From Drosophila miranda (Eukaryota; Arthropoda; Insecta; Diptera; Drosophilidae): a DNA stretch of 64,000 nucleotides. The translations under genes were made by a program, and so were the position numbers. Where the stretch lies: NCBI RefSeq assembly GCF_003369915.1, contig NC_046677.1, positions 13,826,001 through 13,890,000 of the forward strand, in the 5' to 3' direction. Below are positions 38,801 through 50,930 of this stretch, in pieces (position 1 is the stretch's first letter; every line of letters begins with the position of its first letter). Below the pieces are notes generated by a model. That model was not told where the DNA came from, searched no databases, and saw nothing but the letters and a program-made list of their open reading frames with translations.

Positions 38801-40537
38801 TCATGCAGTTCTCCCTCCCGATACACCCGTTCATTCAAAACGAAACACTTGCAGCAACTCATTCAAACTCATTTCTACACACTCACACAGCATACTCGTA
38901 TGTACATCAACACTAGCATGGTCAGAGGGGAATGAATGTCGGTGCATATGTTAGCCTAACTTGTGGTTCTCTCAGAATCAGCGGATAAGAACGTGTGCTC
39001 TTCTCTCAGTCTCTGTGACCAGTTGTTGGCCGCATAAATACCAATTACTAGTACAATAATAACCTGAATTTAAAGCTGTTTAATACCTACTTTATTACAA
39101 GGGTAAGAGAACGGAGCGTACTGAAATTCAGTTGTGCAGGTGACAAAATATTCGAAAGAGTTATGCTGTACACGGTTTTTGTTTAAGTATGCTTCAGATG
39201 GAACTTCAGCAAATGTGAACATAGCTAAAAAAAAAAAAAAACCAGTTTTACTTCACTTTGACCAACTCACTATTTACCCAATTGTCGGGTGTACACTATA
39301 TGTAGGCTATTGTAATCACAGGACGGGGAGGGAGACTGACGGAAAAATACAAGGCAAATTGTCCCCCTTTTTCCAATTCTGACGTCGGCACAGCGTCAGT
39401 GAAGCTGATCATTTTCATAACTTAATCGGTTCGTTTGACTCGACTGTTGCATCTGTGCAGCACTCGTGATTGTCATTACTGTCGCTGTCATCGGTGACAG
39501 CTTTCCATAGTCCTTGTCGCACTCACTTATCAGCTTTTGGCCACGCACGTACCACGATAGTGGATTGCCCCTCTCGTTCTTCACACGTCTGACAGTGCTT
39601 GTTTTCAATGATGCTGCAATTTTCTCTGCTGCCACCGCTGATCAGTGGAAAATTCTGGAAACATTTCCAGATTAAATGGATGCGATTGTCCGTGAATTGT
39701 GCCTCGTCACGATAACATGACCAGGACTACCCCAATATTTCCAAACGTCGTCTCATTGCTAGCAGACTTTTTCACGATAATACGGGATATGGGTATGATT
39801 TTAAGACAATGGAAAACAACAGTCGCCGAATCAAAATAAAACTTCCACGACGTGAGAGATTAGTTTAAATGGGTCTCTGATTGGTCCCGTCATTTGATTT
39901 TTGATTTCAGACTCGTAACTGATAATCCCTAGATCAAGTAAACAAAACGGAGTGCATTTCTTTGAATATATTTAACGAAGTATTTAAGAAGGGATGAAAA
40001 ACAATGTATGCACGTATAGTATAGCCTTAAATTTTATAAGAAATCTCTGTCGACATGACCTTTTTTTCTGACCTCGCCTGTAAAACCAGTACGCGGGCTG
40101 CCTAACTTTTTGTGAGACCAAGTGTACGTTCATGAATTAGGAGAATTACCCTACGCAATCTTCTTCGTACATAACCACATTCTTGACCTCGCCTGTGAAA
40201 CCTTCCCAACTTTATTGGCGGCCAGTGTAGGTAAATCACTAAACGCCGCCCGAATGCTGTTGATAGTCACAAAAAATTAAGTTGTTGCTGTTGTTGTTGG
40301 TACGTCATCATCATCATGCACATGCTATTTTCATACAACCATACTTATGCATGTATGTATGCATTTACGTGTATGAACGAGTCGTCAGACAGCATACTTA
40401 CGGTTACATATGTTTTCATGCACGCAAGAGAAACGTACGTATCTATGTTTGTAAATATGTACATATGGTATGTGTGTTGCTTGTACCTGTACATATTTAA
40501 ATATCGTTTCCCTCTGGCCTCCGCTGTTGACGTTGGT

Positions 40538-40560
40538 GCTGCTGCTGCTGCTGCTGCCTA
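40538..40560. repeat. (CTG)n microsatellite
   Basis: Seven CTG units. They read as poly-Leu or poly-Ala in frames that are otherwise not protein-like. Confidence 0.9.
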
Positions 40561-42090
40561 TTACATTTCATTTTCATACCATTTCTGGTTTTGGCTTTCG
40601 CTCTGCCAGCGTCACTGCCTTTTTTCTGTTATTGCTCATTACAGACAAGATTACATATGTACATCTGTAGATGTAGATGTCTACATGTTACATACTCGTA
40701 CGTACGAACGTTTGTACATACAAACATATGTACGTACAAATTTGTGAGAACGTCGCAGTCGCGTCGTCTGTTACCGTTTTTAGCTTTCATGGGGTAACAT
40801 TAACATCCGTCGCACACTCCACCCGTCTCCACATATACACACACACACACTCCGCTGCCTCTGCTTCTGCTTCTGCCGCTGCCTATGTCGATGACTCTAC
40901 GTTTTTCTGCCAGCCTCTGCTAATCATTCCTGCTCGCCTGCTCACTGCTTATGTTTATTTGTATATATCGAGCACACAAACGCACTCGGCGACTCATATG
41001 CAAAGCCCCCGCTCTTCGCGTACATACAACGATACGACTATACGACGATACTACAATACCCTCCCGAGTATCCGTCACAGCCAGCATTTGAACATCTGTG
41101 TCTGTATTTATGCAGATAGCTGTAACATACACAACACATGTTAGCGCACAGAGGAGTATTTATGTATGAATGTAGCTTTAAAGGTGGAAAGGTTGAAGAG
41201 CGGCGAACCAGTGGAAGGGATGAATAAGGCGCTGGGATATTGATAAAGGATGCTCTTCGGTTGATCACATTCCTTCCAGCAATAATACAAAAAATGTTTA
41301 GGCTTTCGAGAAATCATCTTCATCCCAGCATTATCTTAAATCTATATATTAACTAATAGCTTGGAATAATCTGAAACCTGATAAATGTTTATTGAAAAAT
41401 CAAAGAAGAATGTTTCCACATTCGATTTTGATTCACGATGATAGGATATCGATGAGAATATCCCTGTGGAACAATGTGACTCGGTGGATAGGGACAGTCA
41501 AACATAATTGCTCAGTTGGCTTTATTTAGGTTATTACGATGACTCAGATAATAGTCCCCGTATAGATTGTCACACGCTTATCTTATAAAAGACCAGTAAA
41601 ACTTTGAAATATTATCACTAACAACACTCAACTTTAGCTAAACACGACTTGAGTTGAATGGCACATTTGTACAAATGTCCCCTTCCTGATGGATAAAATG
41701 GAAAACCTTTTATTAAAGATTAAAACTGATTTTATTTCTTCGAATCCGAGCCTTATATCAACTTAGAATTATTATACACATCATTCAGTTCTAACGTTTG
41801 CTTTGACACTTTAGGTCTTGAATTACTGATTCTTTCTATTTTATTGCATATTGCATCAATTATATATTTTATGAAATTTTATTTTCAACAAAATTGAAAA
41901 CTTTTTTTAGGGGGAAATTAAATAAATATTTAATGAATTAGGGGGTTTTTTTTTATTTTATGGATAGGGTTTTTATATTTTTCTTATTTTCAGAGGGTTC
42001 TTTGAACTACTACTTTTTCAAATCAGTTATTTGTACCATTTTGGCAGCTCCAAACAGCTATAATCAAGATCGCAATATCCTCGGATAGAG

Positions 42091-42097
42091 TATAAAA
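42091..42097 (+). promoter_or_regulatory. TATA box for the small gene at 42226
   Basis: Perfect TATAAAA, 135 bp upstream of the ATG at 42226. A start site about 30 bp downstream (about 42121) would give a leader of roughly 105 nt and would just exclude the ATG at 42118. Confidence 0.5.
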
Positions 42098-42225
42098 ACT
42101 TTAACCATCTTGGAAAAATGTTACAAAAAGAATATTGGGAAAAGAAAGGAAAAGTTGTGATAAATCGAGTTCATAAAAAAAGTGTGACAGAATGAAATGA
42201 AAAATGTTGGTCCGATCATTTCGAA

Positions 42226-42450
42226 ATGAGTTCCTCAACAACCTCAAGACCTTACTCTCCGCACGCTCGGCTTCGAAAAGATTCGATCGAATTGGAAAGG
42301 TCTCCACTCTACAACGGCCGTATCGGTACATTTCCAATGCTGTGGCGCGACTCCATGGTACTGAACGCTGCCGATAAGGGCTGCGAAAATAATATGAATA
42401 ATAATAAGAGACCGACAGTCAGTTATCGTACGACAGAAGCCTACATATAG
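42226..42450 (+). CDS. Small Ser/Arg-rich hypothetical protein (74 aa)
   Basis: An ATG frame of 74 codons ending in TAG. The context CGAAATGAG is a good fly start, and a consensus TATA box lies upstream at 42091. Codon choice is mixed but includes many preferred fly codons (CTG, AAC, GGC, CGC, GAC). The peptide has a Ser/Thr-rich N-terminus, a central charged segment with RIGTFPMLWRD, and an Asn-rich stretch before a TTEAYI end. There is no signal peptide or membrane span, so it is probably intracellular. I recognise no family. It ends only 139 bp before the EMI/NIM gene's ATG, so the two could share a transcript or be separate genes. Confidence 0.45.
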   Translation: MSSSTTSRPYSPHARLRKDSIELERSPLYNGRIGTFPMLWRDSMVLNAADKGCENNMNNNKRPTVSYRTTEAYI

Positions 42451-42589
42451 GCAGACCCGAAGAGCGTGATGCACAGCGGCAGCAACTGCATCGGCTCAGC
42501 GGACTTCACTTTAATCGGAAAGACTGGCTGCGTTTAGTGCACTCGGAGCGACGTACCGTACATGCGTACAATCTTCCACGCCCAAAAAG

Positions 42590-43261
42590 ATGCTGGTCCA
42601 ACTGCTGACCCTCGGCCTGGGGCTGATGCTGCTGCTGGCGGAAGAGCAGCTGCAGGTATTGGCTCTGACCATCACCAACGGGCATTGCCAGAAGAACATC
42701 AGCGTCAAGTACCAGGTGCCGGTGACCAGGACACGCATGCCCGCCAACGCCAGCGCGGAGTCGCACGCGGAGCAGTACGTGGTCTACGAGGAGCGGATCC
42801 GCTGGGACAACGTGCAGGTGTGCTGCCCCGGGTATCGCGCCATTTTGTTTGGCTTCTGCGAGCCCATCTGCCTGGAGGCCTGCCCCGCCTACAGCTACTG
42901 CGTGGAGCCCAACAAGTGTCACTGCATGCGTGGTTACGAGCACTCCCACCACCCGAACAAGCAGCACCAGCTCATCTGCCGCCCCATCTGCCAGGGCGGC
43001 TGTCCGGAGCACAGCCACTGCGTGGCGCACAACGAGTGCGAGTGCCGGGCCGGCTACAAGGACGTGAGCAGGTGGTTCAGCCTCAGCCTAATCTGCGAGC
43101 GGGTCCAGTGCGGCCAGGAGCAGCGCTATGACCCCGCCCGTCACACCTGCGTCAAGATCGAGATGAGCATGGAGGAGCTAATGCAGCGTGTGGCCGAGCG
43201 CCTGGCCCAGGGCCTAGAGTCGACCACCCAGTCAGATGGAGAGGACAACAATGAGCCTTAG
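42590..43261 (+). CDS. Secreted Nimrod-like EMI/NIM-EGF protein
   Basis: Single exon, 223 codons. Residues 1-27 form a signal peptide. Cysteine at 33 through CCPGY at 78-82 makes an EMI-like module ending in the NIM-type CCxGY motif. Two EGF/NIM repeats follow at about 90-130 and 130-169, each with CxPICxxxCPxxSxCVxxxxCxC, then a Cys-pair segment (169-187) and an acidic, helix-prone tail. There is no membrane span, so the product should be secreted, like the fly NimB group, which is linked to haemolymph and blood-cell functions. It is clearly related in layout to the membrane form at 2591-3742. The shared pattern is CC-x-G-[YF], then CEP-[VI]-C, then CP-A. Exact orthology is not resolved. AATAAA signals lie at about 43384 and 43482. 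Asn-X-Ser/Thr sites at 36 and 53 are compatible with secretion. Confidence 0.85.
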   Translation: MLVQLLTLGLGLMLLLAEEQLQVLALTITNGHCQKNISVKYQVPVTRTRMPANASAESHAEQYVVYEERIRWDNVQVCCPGYRAILFGFCEPICLEACPAYSYCVEPNKCHCMRGYEHSHHPNKQHQLICRPICQGGCPEHSHCVAHNECECRAGYKDVSRWFSLSLICERVQCGQEQRYDPARHTCVKIEMSMEELMQRVAERLAQGLESTTQSDGEDNNEP

Positions 43262-44335
43262 TTTGGTTGCTCCTTGCTCTCAATGAGTGCCTGAATCAAA
43301 TCAAGTAACATACGAATATGACAATCTTGAAAACAGTACCATAAAATGTGATGGAAATCGATTGTAAATTTTCTAAAACTACGAATAAACATAACTATTC
43401 GGTTTCGACTCTTTTTATAGAGATTACGAGATTGAACCTATGTATAGTCTAACCGACATACAGATGTAATATGAAAATGTTTAATAAAGTGCAGATACAT
43501 TTTGGTTTATTTGTCATTCCATCTTCTACAGAAGGGAGAGCAGTACAAGCAGCAGTACAACTTGCAACTTGAACACGCACAAATATATTGCCTCATCCTC
43601 ATTGCCTTATGTACAGTTTTAAACACTACTTAGTTCACGGCCATCCAATAAACATTACTTTTTACACTAAAACATGGAACTATAAAATCATGGGTGAAAA
43701 TCTAACAACGAAGAAAGCTTATTCCCAAATGTGAAGACAGACTTGTCGAAAAAGCTCGTCAGCTTCCACTATATTGGTGACCCCAACGTGCGGGTTTCAT
43801 TTCCATGTTGTGTTCTGTATATTTTGAACTGTCGCTCTCTTCTCTGTTCTGCATTATGTTTGAAATTGTCATTCCTGCTGCTTGTTCCTCAGCTTTGGAA
43901 CCTTATCCATCCTTTAAGTGCGATATGCTGATTGCCAAAGCAAGAGTTACATACGTACATATCTATATAAATTTATTGTGGCACTTCAGACAATAATCAA
44001 TTCATTGCGTTTCAGTAGGTAAAACAATTTAGCATATACAAATTTAAAACTTAGGTACTAAATAGAAGATCTGTGGATCCAGTTGGCGGAAAGCTAGAGC
44101 CCAGGACAGCAGGAATACGAGTAGTGGTCCCAACTGCATTCTTCTAGAGCGCGTGTGTAGGTTAAGTATAATATCCAACAGTTAACATCAGCCTATATCC
44201 TATCTATATAAAGTGGCACTCTATTGGCTTGAAAGTCCGTTAAATTCAATTTCACATTAAAGCTCAGGTTCCGCTCTTTCATAGCTCTCTATTTCTTTGT
44301 TTTTCAGTGTGTTCCTTGGGATTGGGATTAATGGT
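43262..44335. other. 3' flanks of the convergent EMI/NIM and bgm genes
   Basis: Contains AATAAA signals for the plus-strand gene (about 43384 and 43482) and minus-strand AATAAA (TTTATT) near 43973 for bgm. No frame here is protein-like. Confidence 0.5.
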
Positions 44336-47300
44336 CTATGCATAGAGTTTCTCGATCTCATCGGCATACATCTTGGACACCACGTTGCGCTTGACCTTCA
44401 GTGTGGGTCCCAGCTCGCCGGTGGGTATGGAGAAGTCATGCGGTAAAATGCTGAATTTCTGGACCTTTTGGGCATTAGAGATGGAGACTTTGTTGGCTCG
44501 CTTGATGCCATCCTCGATGGACTTCCACACCTTGGGGCAGGGGCCGGCCTTGAGGATGTCCGAGACCGTTTTGTGCTCCACTCCCAGCGACTTCACCCAC
44601 ACAGAAGACTCGTGGCTCAACTCGTCCAAAGGTTCGCCAGAATCCTTGTCCATTTCGGTCTGAAGGAAAGAAGGAGTCAGTATGCAGTACATTCAGCAAA
44701 TTCTTACGATGAACCCACCTTAATAGTGACCAGAACTGTCAGATACTTGCGCTGCTCTCCCACCAGGAAGGCATTGGAGATGCCATCGAGCTCCTTCTTG
44801 ATCATGTTCTCGATGTGAACGGGCGGAATGTTCTCGCCGCCAGCCGTAATGATGATCTCCTTAGAGCGGCCAGTTAAGCTGACGTAGCCCCTATCGTCAA
44901 CAAAGCCCAAATCTCCAGAGTGCAGCCAGCAGTCATCGTCCAGCGATTCCTCAGTTTTCTCCTTGTTGTCAATGTATCCCATGAACACGTGGCGTCCGCG
45001 GATGCACAGCTCGCCATGGCCGTTGCTGTCCTTGTTGATGAACTTCGACTCGCAGCCGGGCAGGGTCTTGCCAATGGAGTTCAGAGAGAGCGAGTCGGGA
45101 AGGCAAATGGTGTGGCAACCGGCTGTCTCAGACATGCCAAAGGCATCAAGGATCTTCAGATCGAGACTGAGGAAGTACTTCTTCGTCTCCGGCGACATGG
45201 GGGCCGCGGCACTGACCAGGGTAATCACCCGATCGAAACCCAGGGCCTGCTTCACCTTGGACATAATGAGCGACTTGGCAATCTTGTAGCGGAAGCCTCC
45301 GGAGCTCTTACTGCAAGAACGTTGAAAAAAACTTTAATTAGTATTGTTTGCTGATGAGTTTTTCGAGGCTGCCACCAATACAAAAGTGAGCTAAGAGGGG
45401 TCGGGCAGGGTCATGTTTAACAGCCTTCTTCATACTCCTACAGTCGGCTTTTGAATTTTTAATAGAAGCCTCCTCCTCTTTATAGACAGAAAAACTATTA
45501 GGAAAATATATATTTGAGCTGTTGCTTAGAAAGCCTTCATTCTCGTTGCGGATGTTCCTTTGCTCTTACAGGGCCTGATGGGTTTCCTAATGCTCCAATC
45601 ACTGCCCAAGTATTTTCAGGTGGAAGCTTCTCACGATGGCCAAAATATCTGCTGGTGGCTGGTTGCTGGTGACGGTGACGGTTACAGTGAATCCCGCTCT
45701 GTCCCCGCTTTCGAGGACGTGCCCGCATGGCATGTCCTGGCGATTGCCGGCAACAGGAGGGAGCCGTGCCCGCGTGCTGCACGAGACGTATGAGTAATGT
45801 TGTTGCCAGTGATTCTCGCTTAAACCAGTGCACGGCCCAGGCACAGAGCGTTGGCGCTCGGCTTGCATAATTTAGCAGGACCGAAACACGTCTTCCCGGG
45901 CAGCCAGAACACTCTGCTCCTCGGCCCTTGAGCTGGCTGGCCAGGAGGCTGGGGCATGAAAAATGCAGGCATGGAATGGAGTTTATAAGTGGAGGATAGG
46001 AAAGGGTCGGGTCGGCGCTGCAGCCACTTTAACTGTGCATCCTTTTTGCATAATTTATGGGCACACAAAGTAGAAGTTGAAGTATTTGGTGGCCGCCGTT
46101 TCGTACGGTTTGGGGAATACTTACCCTTGACTCGCCATGTAGTGCTTCAGAGTGATGCCCTTGGCCCAGCCGGCGATCATCTTCTTGAAGCTACCGCTGG
46201 AGCTGGCCACGGCCACCATGCGCTCCTGGAACTTCTCGTAGACGCGCGGAACGCCCATGAACCGCGTGGGCCTTGCATCCTGCAGCGTCTTTACCAGAGT
46301 GCCCTTCAGCGCGTCCTTGTCCGCGAACCAAATGCAGCCGGCGATCGAGGCGCACGTGTAGATGTCCACCGTCTGGGCAGCCACGTGGGAGAGGGGCAGA
46401 TAGGAGACAATCGACTCCGAGCCGGCCACAACGCGCTCCATCGACTTGGCGATGCCCCGGGTGTCGAAGCTGATGTTGTCGTGGGATAGCATCACGCCTT
46501 TGGGCATACCGACGGTGCCGGAGGTGTAAACCAGACAGCAGCACTCGTTGATCGCAATGTTCTCCAAGCGGGTCTTGTACTGATCCTCCACGTCGCTCAC
46601 GTTCATCGACTCAATTTCCGACCACTGGAACGAGAGGAGGGTAGAGCCATTAATTAAATCGAATTACAGTAAGTATAGTAAGCCCCACTCACCCGATAGT
46701 AGCCATCCTCCTTCTTGAGGTACGGCGCGTAGGGCTCCTGGATCTGTATGGCCGCCTTGAGGTGGGGCAACTTATCACGGATGGAGTGAATCTTGTCCAT
46801 CTGCTTGGAATCGTCAACGACCACGATCTGGGCCTGGGAGTTCTCCAGCACGTGGAGCACTGCGTCGGCGGAGTTCGTGGTGTAGATGCCGGCGATGATG
46901 CCACGGGCGTGGATGGCGCCCATCGCCGAGTAGAACCACTCGGCGCAGTTGAAGGCCAGCACTCCCACCGAGTGGTGCTCCTCCAGGCCGATCTTAATGA
47001 ACGCCTTGGCCACCTGGTGCACCTTCTCCTCATATTGTCTGGGTGGGGGATGGCGTGGCGTGGTAATGCAATTAGCGGAGGTAAGTAAATTGCAAAAATT
47101 CGGAATCGGATTAGCCAGCCAGCGTCCTCCGTACTGTACTCACTTGTAGGTGACTGTCTGATAGCCAGTCTTTCCGGTCTTGGTGCGCAGGGCGGGGTAG
47201 TCGGGGAAGTTGTTGACCGTACGCTTGAGCAGGCCGGGAATGGAGATGGGCTCCTCGGCGCCAATTCCCTCCTTCTGCATGCGTATCTTCACAGCATCCT

Positions 47301-47382
47301 TCGGATTGGTGGTGCGATAGACCTCCGCCTGCCTCAGGCGATTGGGGCCGGGACGATTAAAGAGCGCTTCGTTGGCGGACAT
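44336..47382 (-). CDS. bgm: Bubblegum very-long-chain acyl-CoA synthetase
   Basis: Five coding exons, 47382-47144, 47038-46693, 46624-46125, 45310-44719 and 44659-44336. All have GT..AG borders and consistent phases (2, 0, 2, 0), giving 666 codons plus stop, the length I recall for fly Bubblegum. The enzyme activates very-long-chain fatty acids to acyl-CoA with ATP, and its loss in flies causes fatty-acid accumulation and neurodegeneration (established knowledge). Motifs: P-loop TSGTVGMPK at 229-237, FGMSE at 419-423, SGDLG at 493-497, [18 protein letters not shown] at 508-525, and a C-terminal [13 protein letters not shown]. The 814-bp intron 3 is the only long internal intron. An AG acceptor (TTTCAG) stands 12 nt before the ATG, so there is at least one upstream exon. 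A candidate at 50824-50835 would add eight residues. It shares family and orientation with the synthetase at 33070, which is the clearer two-exon relative. Confidence 0.95.
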
Positions 47383-47394
47383 GACGTTGGCGGT

Positions 47395-50300
47395 CTGAAA
47401 TCGAGTTTGAGTTAAGCAAAGGCGAGATTAGTTTTTCACTTTCACCTGCGCGGTTAATTTAGTTTTAAGCAAATTGACTTGCAGGTGGGTGGAAATGGAG
47501 CGGCGGCTCGAGAAATCATACGATCTATGACTAAAGTGCGAATGTACACACATGTTCTTTGCCTTTTCTTCCATCCCCGATAAGACCACCACTCGAGCTG
47601 TTCTTTGGGTTGGCCAATGTCAAGGCTTCCGTTTCATATGAAGCCTCTTATCGTTCGCTCGAATAATATAACTTAACACCTGATTATGGGGTGGTACTCA
47701 TATCAAAACTTTAACGTGTCATACATATGTATATTTATGTACATATTTGAATGTTAAAACTGGTATTGCGAATTGATTATGAGTTACTGCTCGATGAAGG
47801 AATACTCGTATTAAATATCAAAGGAAACGCTTTCACACAATCGCTTCAATCTTACAGAATTTCGGCTATTATGCACACCACTTATCTCGTTGAGAGTTAT
47901 CAAATCGGAATATGCTGGCACGAAGGCATTGGCCCCGACAGTGGTAAGTTTTTTTCAATGGGTTTTATTTGGCCCGGTACAAAGGCCAAGACTCGTAATT
48001 GGTGGTATCTGCAAAGCATACCAAAACCACCTACAAGTCTATTTCCAGGTTTTGTTTTTCCTTTATTAATCAATAAATGTTGGCCAGTTAGCGGTGCATA
48101 CGAAAAACTAAGGGGAGATAAGACCCAAAATAAATAACACGCTAATGAAGAATTCAGTCCAGAATGAAAGAGCTAAAACAGCTGACTCGGCAATCAGGAG
48201 AGTCCAAAGGGTCAGCGCATTCATAGGCATAGACATAGTACGAATACATATGAATTTCCGATGAGTGAAAACCCCATTATTATTGGCTATATTTTATAAG
48301 GTTTTTACCGAGTTCCGCCTGCGATTATTTAAGATTGATTGGCGGGCTTCGAAGTACACATTCCACACATTGAATGATTGGCAGTTAAAATTATTGCAAG
48401 TTAAATGCCCCAAAGGCACTCTACTATCAGGCTAATGGAAGTGTCTCTTCTGTTTTTGGCCCATATGATGGAAAACCTGCTTAGGTTAGGTGCTCCATGC
48501 CCTGAGATTATGGCAGTTGACTCGCAAATCATAAAAATGAATAGTAATGAAAGTGGCACGCGGGCAAGGCATGTTTGTTTGTCGGTACATAAGAAATAAT
48601 ACATATTTTATAGAACATTTTTAACCGCAGCCTACAGCAACTGTAAGAACTACAAATACGAGTATGTAGGGGAAACCAGCTTTCCGATAAGGGGAACGTC
48701 GAAACCTTTGTCGCCAGGCGATTGTTATGTGCGAATGTTTGAGCCTCAAGCAGAATTACGCATTTGTGATTGAGAATGTTTCCCGCAGCGAGTGTTTCGC
48801 CGGGGAGAGCGACAAATGTAAGAGAAGAGCAAGAAACTGCGTATGAAAACAAAACTGATAATAGGCCAGCATCTAAAAATATTTGGCAACTATTCCGTTC
48901 TTCGATTCCCACCACCAATGACAACGCACAACTCGAAGACATTCCGAAAGCGTGGAACGAGAATGAGAGGTAGGCGCAAAGAGGAACAACAAGATGTTCT
49001 GGCCGTTGTGGTACGTAGGATACCCTCTAAAGCGTTTACATCCCAATAGAAGCGAGAAAAACAATGCGACAATGAGACGAATATTGCCAATCGATATTGA
49101 TGATATGTATTAATATTGTATATGCAGCCAAGACTATTTATAGTCGGCCAATACTCTAAATATACCCTGGTGCAAAAGGAATAAACGTAGGGTATCCGAA
49201 ACTAGAGACCAGGGAAAGAGTTCCGTCGTCTGATGTAAAGGAGGCTCGATCAAAGCAATGGGCTGAAAGAGAGGGCGAGCGAAGTGGGGAATGGAGGATA
49301 TGGACGATATCGGAGAGCGATCTTCTCCGAGGTGACAATGAACTCTCGCCAGCAGTGCACTGACCCACTAAACAGAATTAGACGAAACAAATGTTGGCAA
49401 GGCTACGATGGAGGCAAAACTAACAAACACCACGGATCGGATCTCTCGCACGTGTTACGAGGAAGTCACGCACTCAAGTTCAATATTTCATTCGCTTTTG
49501 AGTTGGTCAACTTACATAATTCACTTTTGTGGTTTTTTGAAGTCTATAATATTGATTCTTTCGGAATTCTCGAAGCACGCAAAAACGCTTTCGATTCTCA
49601 CACTCTTTTTTGAGACGCGAGAGACAGCACACACGACCGCAGACAGCGAAGGCAAAGCGAGAAATGAACGCCGTTCAGGATCTGATGCTATAGAAAAGTT
49701 GCCGCTTCTGGTTCAACGTCGACGCCGATGTTAGAGAGTCAATGTCGAAGTCGATGTCGATATGGGGGCTGCTACCTGCTCGCGCTGGGTCGCTCTTATC
49801 AGCCAGAACTCGATCCCCGCGCTCGCTCGCACCCATGCGTCGGATTAGAACCCAAGCGATGTTACGCACGCTCCGCTACAACAAAATATTTGCTCTTTGC
49901 TTGACACTGAAATAACTGTATGGGCTCTTATCAGTGGGAGCCGTGAGGAGGGGATCGGTACCGGCATTATTTGTGGCAGTGCCTGCTATTGGGATTGGGT
50001 CGGGCGTCCTGAAACGGATGCGGGAGTGCAGTGGGGGGAAGTGGCAGTAAAAGGTATTATCGCATCAATGCAATGGACGGGGGTTGCCATATTCATATTT
50101 TCTGTGTATATATACAAGCACATATGTATGTACGAGTATTTATAAGGATTGTTGATAAATTTGTTCTTAAATACATATAAAGTACATCATGTACATACGT
50201 ATAATAACAATACATCTTCGAATGATATTTTTGCTACAACATATTCTATTTTATTTTGGAAAAAAATTAATATTTTGACTAATATAGATGAAATAGATAT

Positions 50301-50823
50301 GTACATATGCTCTTTATATATGTAAAATATATTGAAATTAATCTTTGTATTTGTATATAGGGATTTTCTGAAGAGAATTTTCAAAAATTTGTAGTAGAAT
50401 CAGATAATAATTCAGGGCAAAGTCTCAGTATATTTCCCATAAATGGTTATTATTAGGATCAAAATGGATTTACAAGCATTTCGAGAGATTATTGTTTTAT
50501 TCAAGTGAACTCCAAGGACCTAGGGAATGTTTAAGGTGTGCATCAAGCGGACACAAAAATCAAAATAAATATGCACCATTGTTCATGTTCCAAAGGCAGG
50601 AAAAGATTGAATCTGATTGGCATCTGAATCATTAGAAAAATCAGTTTAATTTTGCAACGAATATACTGATAACGTCTCAAACTACAAGCTTCTATGGTGA
50701 GTGTTAGTGCGATTTCGATCTGGTGAATGCACGCGTTTGATCAAGCGTTTCGATTGTTACTCACAGCCGAGACCTTGAGACAAACTATATTATCAGCTAA
50801 AACAAATGCTGATTAACACTTAC
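47395..50823 (-). other. Probable first intron of bgm (3.4 kb)
   Basis: Bounded by a GTAAGTG donor at 50823 and a TTTCAG acceptor at 47395 on the minus strand. No gene is seen inside. An ATG frame of 128 codons at 47751-48137 (plus) has no recognisable domain and is probably chance. Long first introns often carry enhancers, but no specific site is identified. Confidence 0.5.
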
Positions 50824-50835
50824 CGTTGCGACCAT
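50824..50835 (-). CDS. bgm: Candidate upstream first coding exon of bgm
   Basis: Twelve coding bases, ATG GTC GCA ACG, followed at once by a perfect donor (GTAAGTG). Spliced to the acceptor at 47394 they continue in frame through ACC GCC AAC GTC into the ATG at 47382, adding eight residues (MVATTANV) to the N-terminus. Phase, donor quality and lack of a stop all agree. The exon is too short for an ORF scan. It could be an alternative or the main start, or a chance donor. Transcript data would decide. Confidence 0.5.
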
Positions 50836-50930
50836 TTTAAATTTGTATAATTAATTACGCGGGATATGCGGGACTAGCTTGAGATCCTTTGGAGGACTAC
50901 TACTCAAAGATTCACTGTCAAAAGTAAAAT

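Larger units (their letters stand above)
35400..42080. other. Intergenic DNA with simple repeats and possible old transposon remnants
   Basis: No supported gene. The interval contains CATATGTATACATATG palindromes near 35952-35970, CAGTAGCAGTAGCAG near 36510-36530, a GT run at 36714-36724, GGCAGTGGCAGAGGCAGTGG near 38390-38415, many TACATATGTA repeats at 38760-38800 and 40440-40735, and a CTG run at 40538-40560. Two near copies of GACCTCGCCTGT (about 40070 and 40185) and a helix-turn-helix-like minus-strand frame at 39396-39635 suggest a degraded mobile element in 39.1-40.25 kb. Confidence 0.45.

Noticed and set aside
47751..48137. 128-codon ATG frame inside the proposed bgm first intron
   Set aside because: No family, signal peptide, codon bias or promoter motif. 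Its length is within chance for this much DNA.
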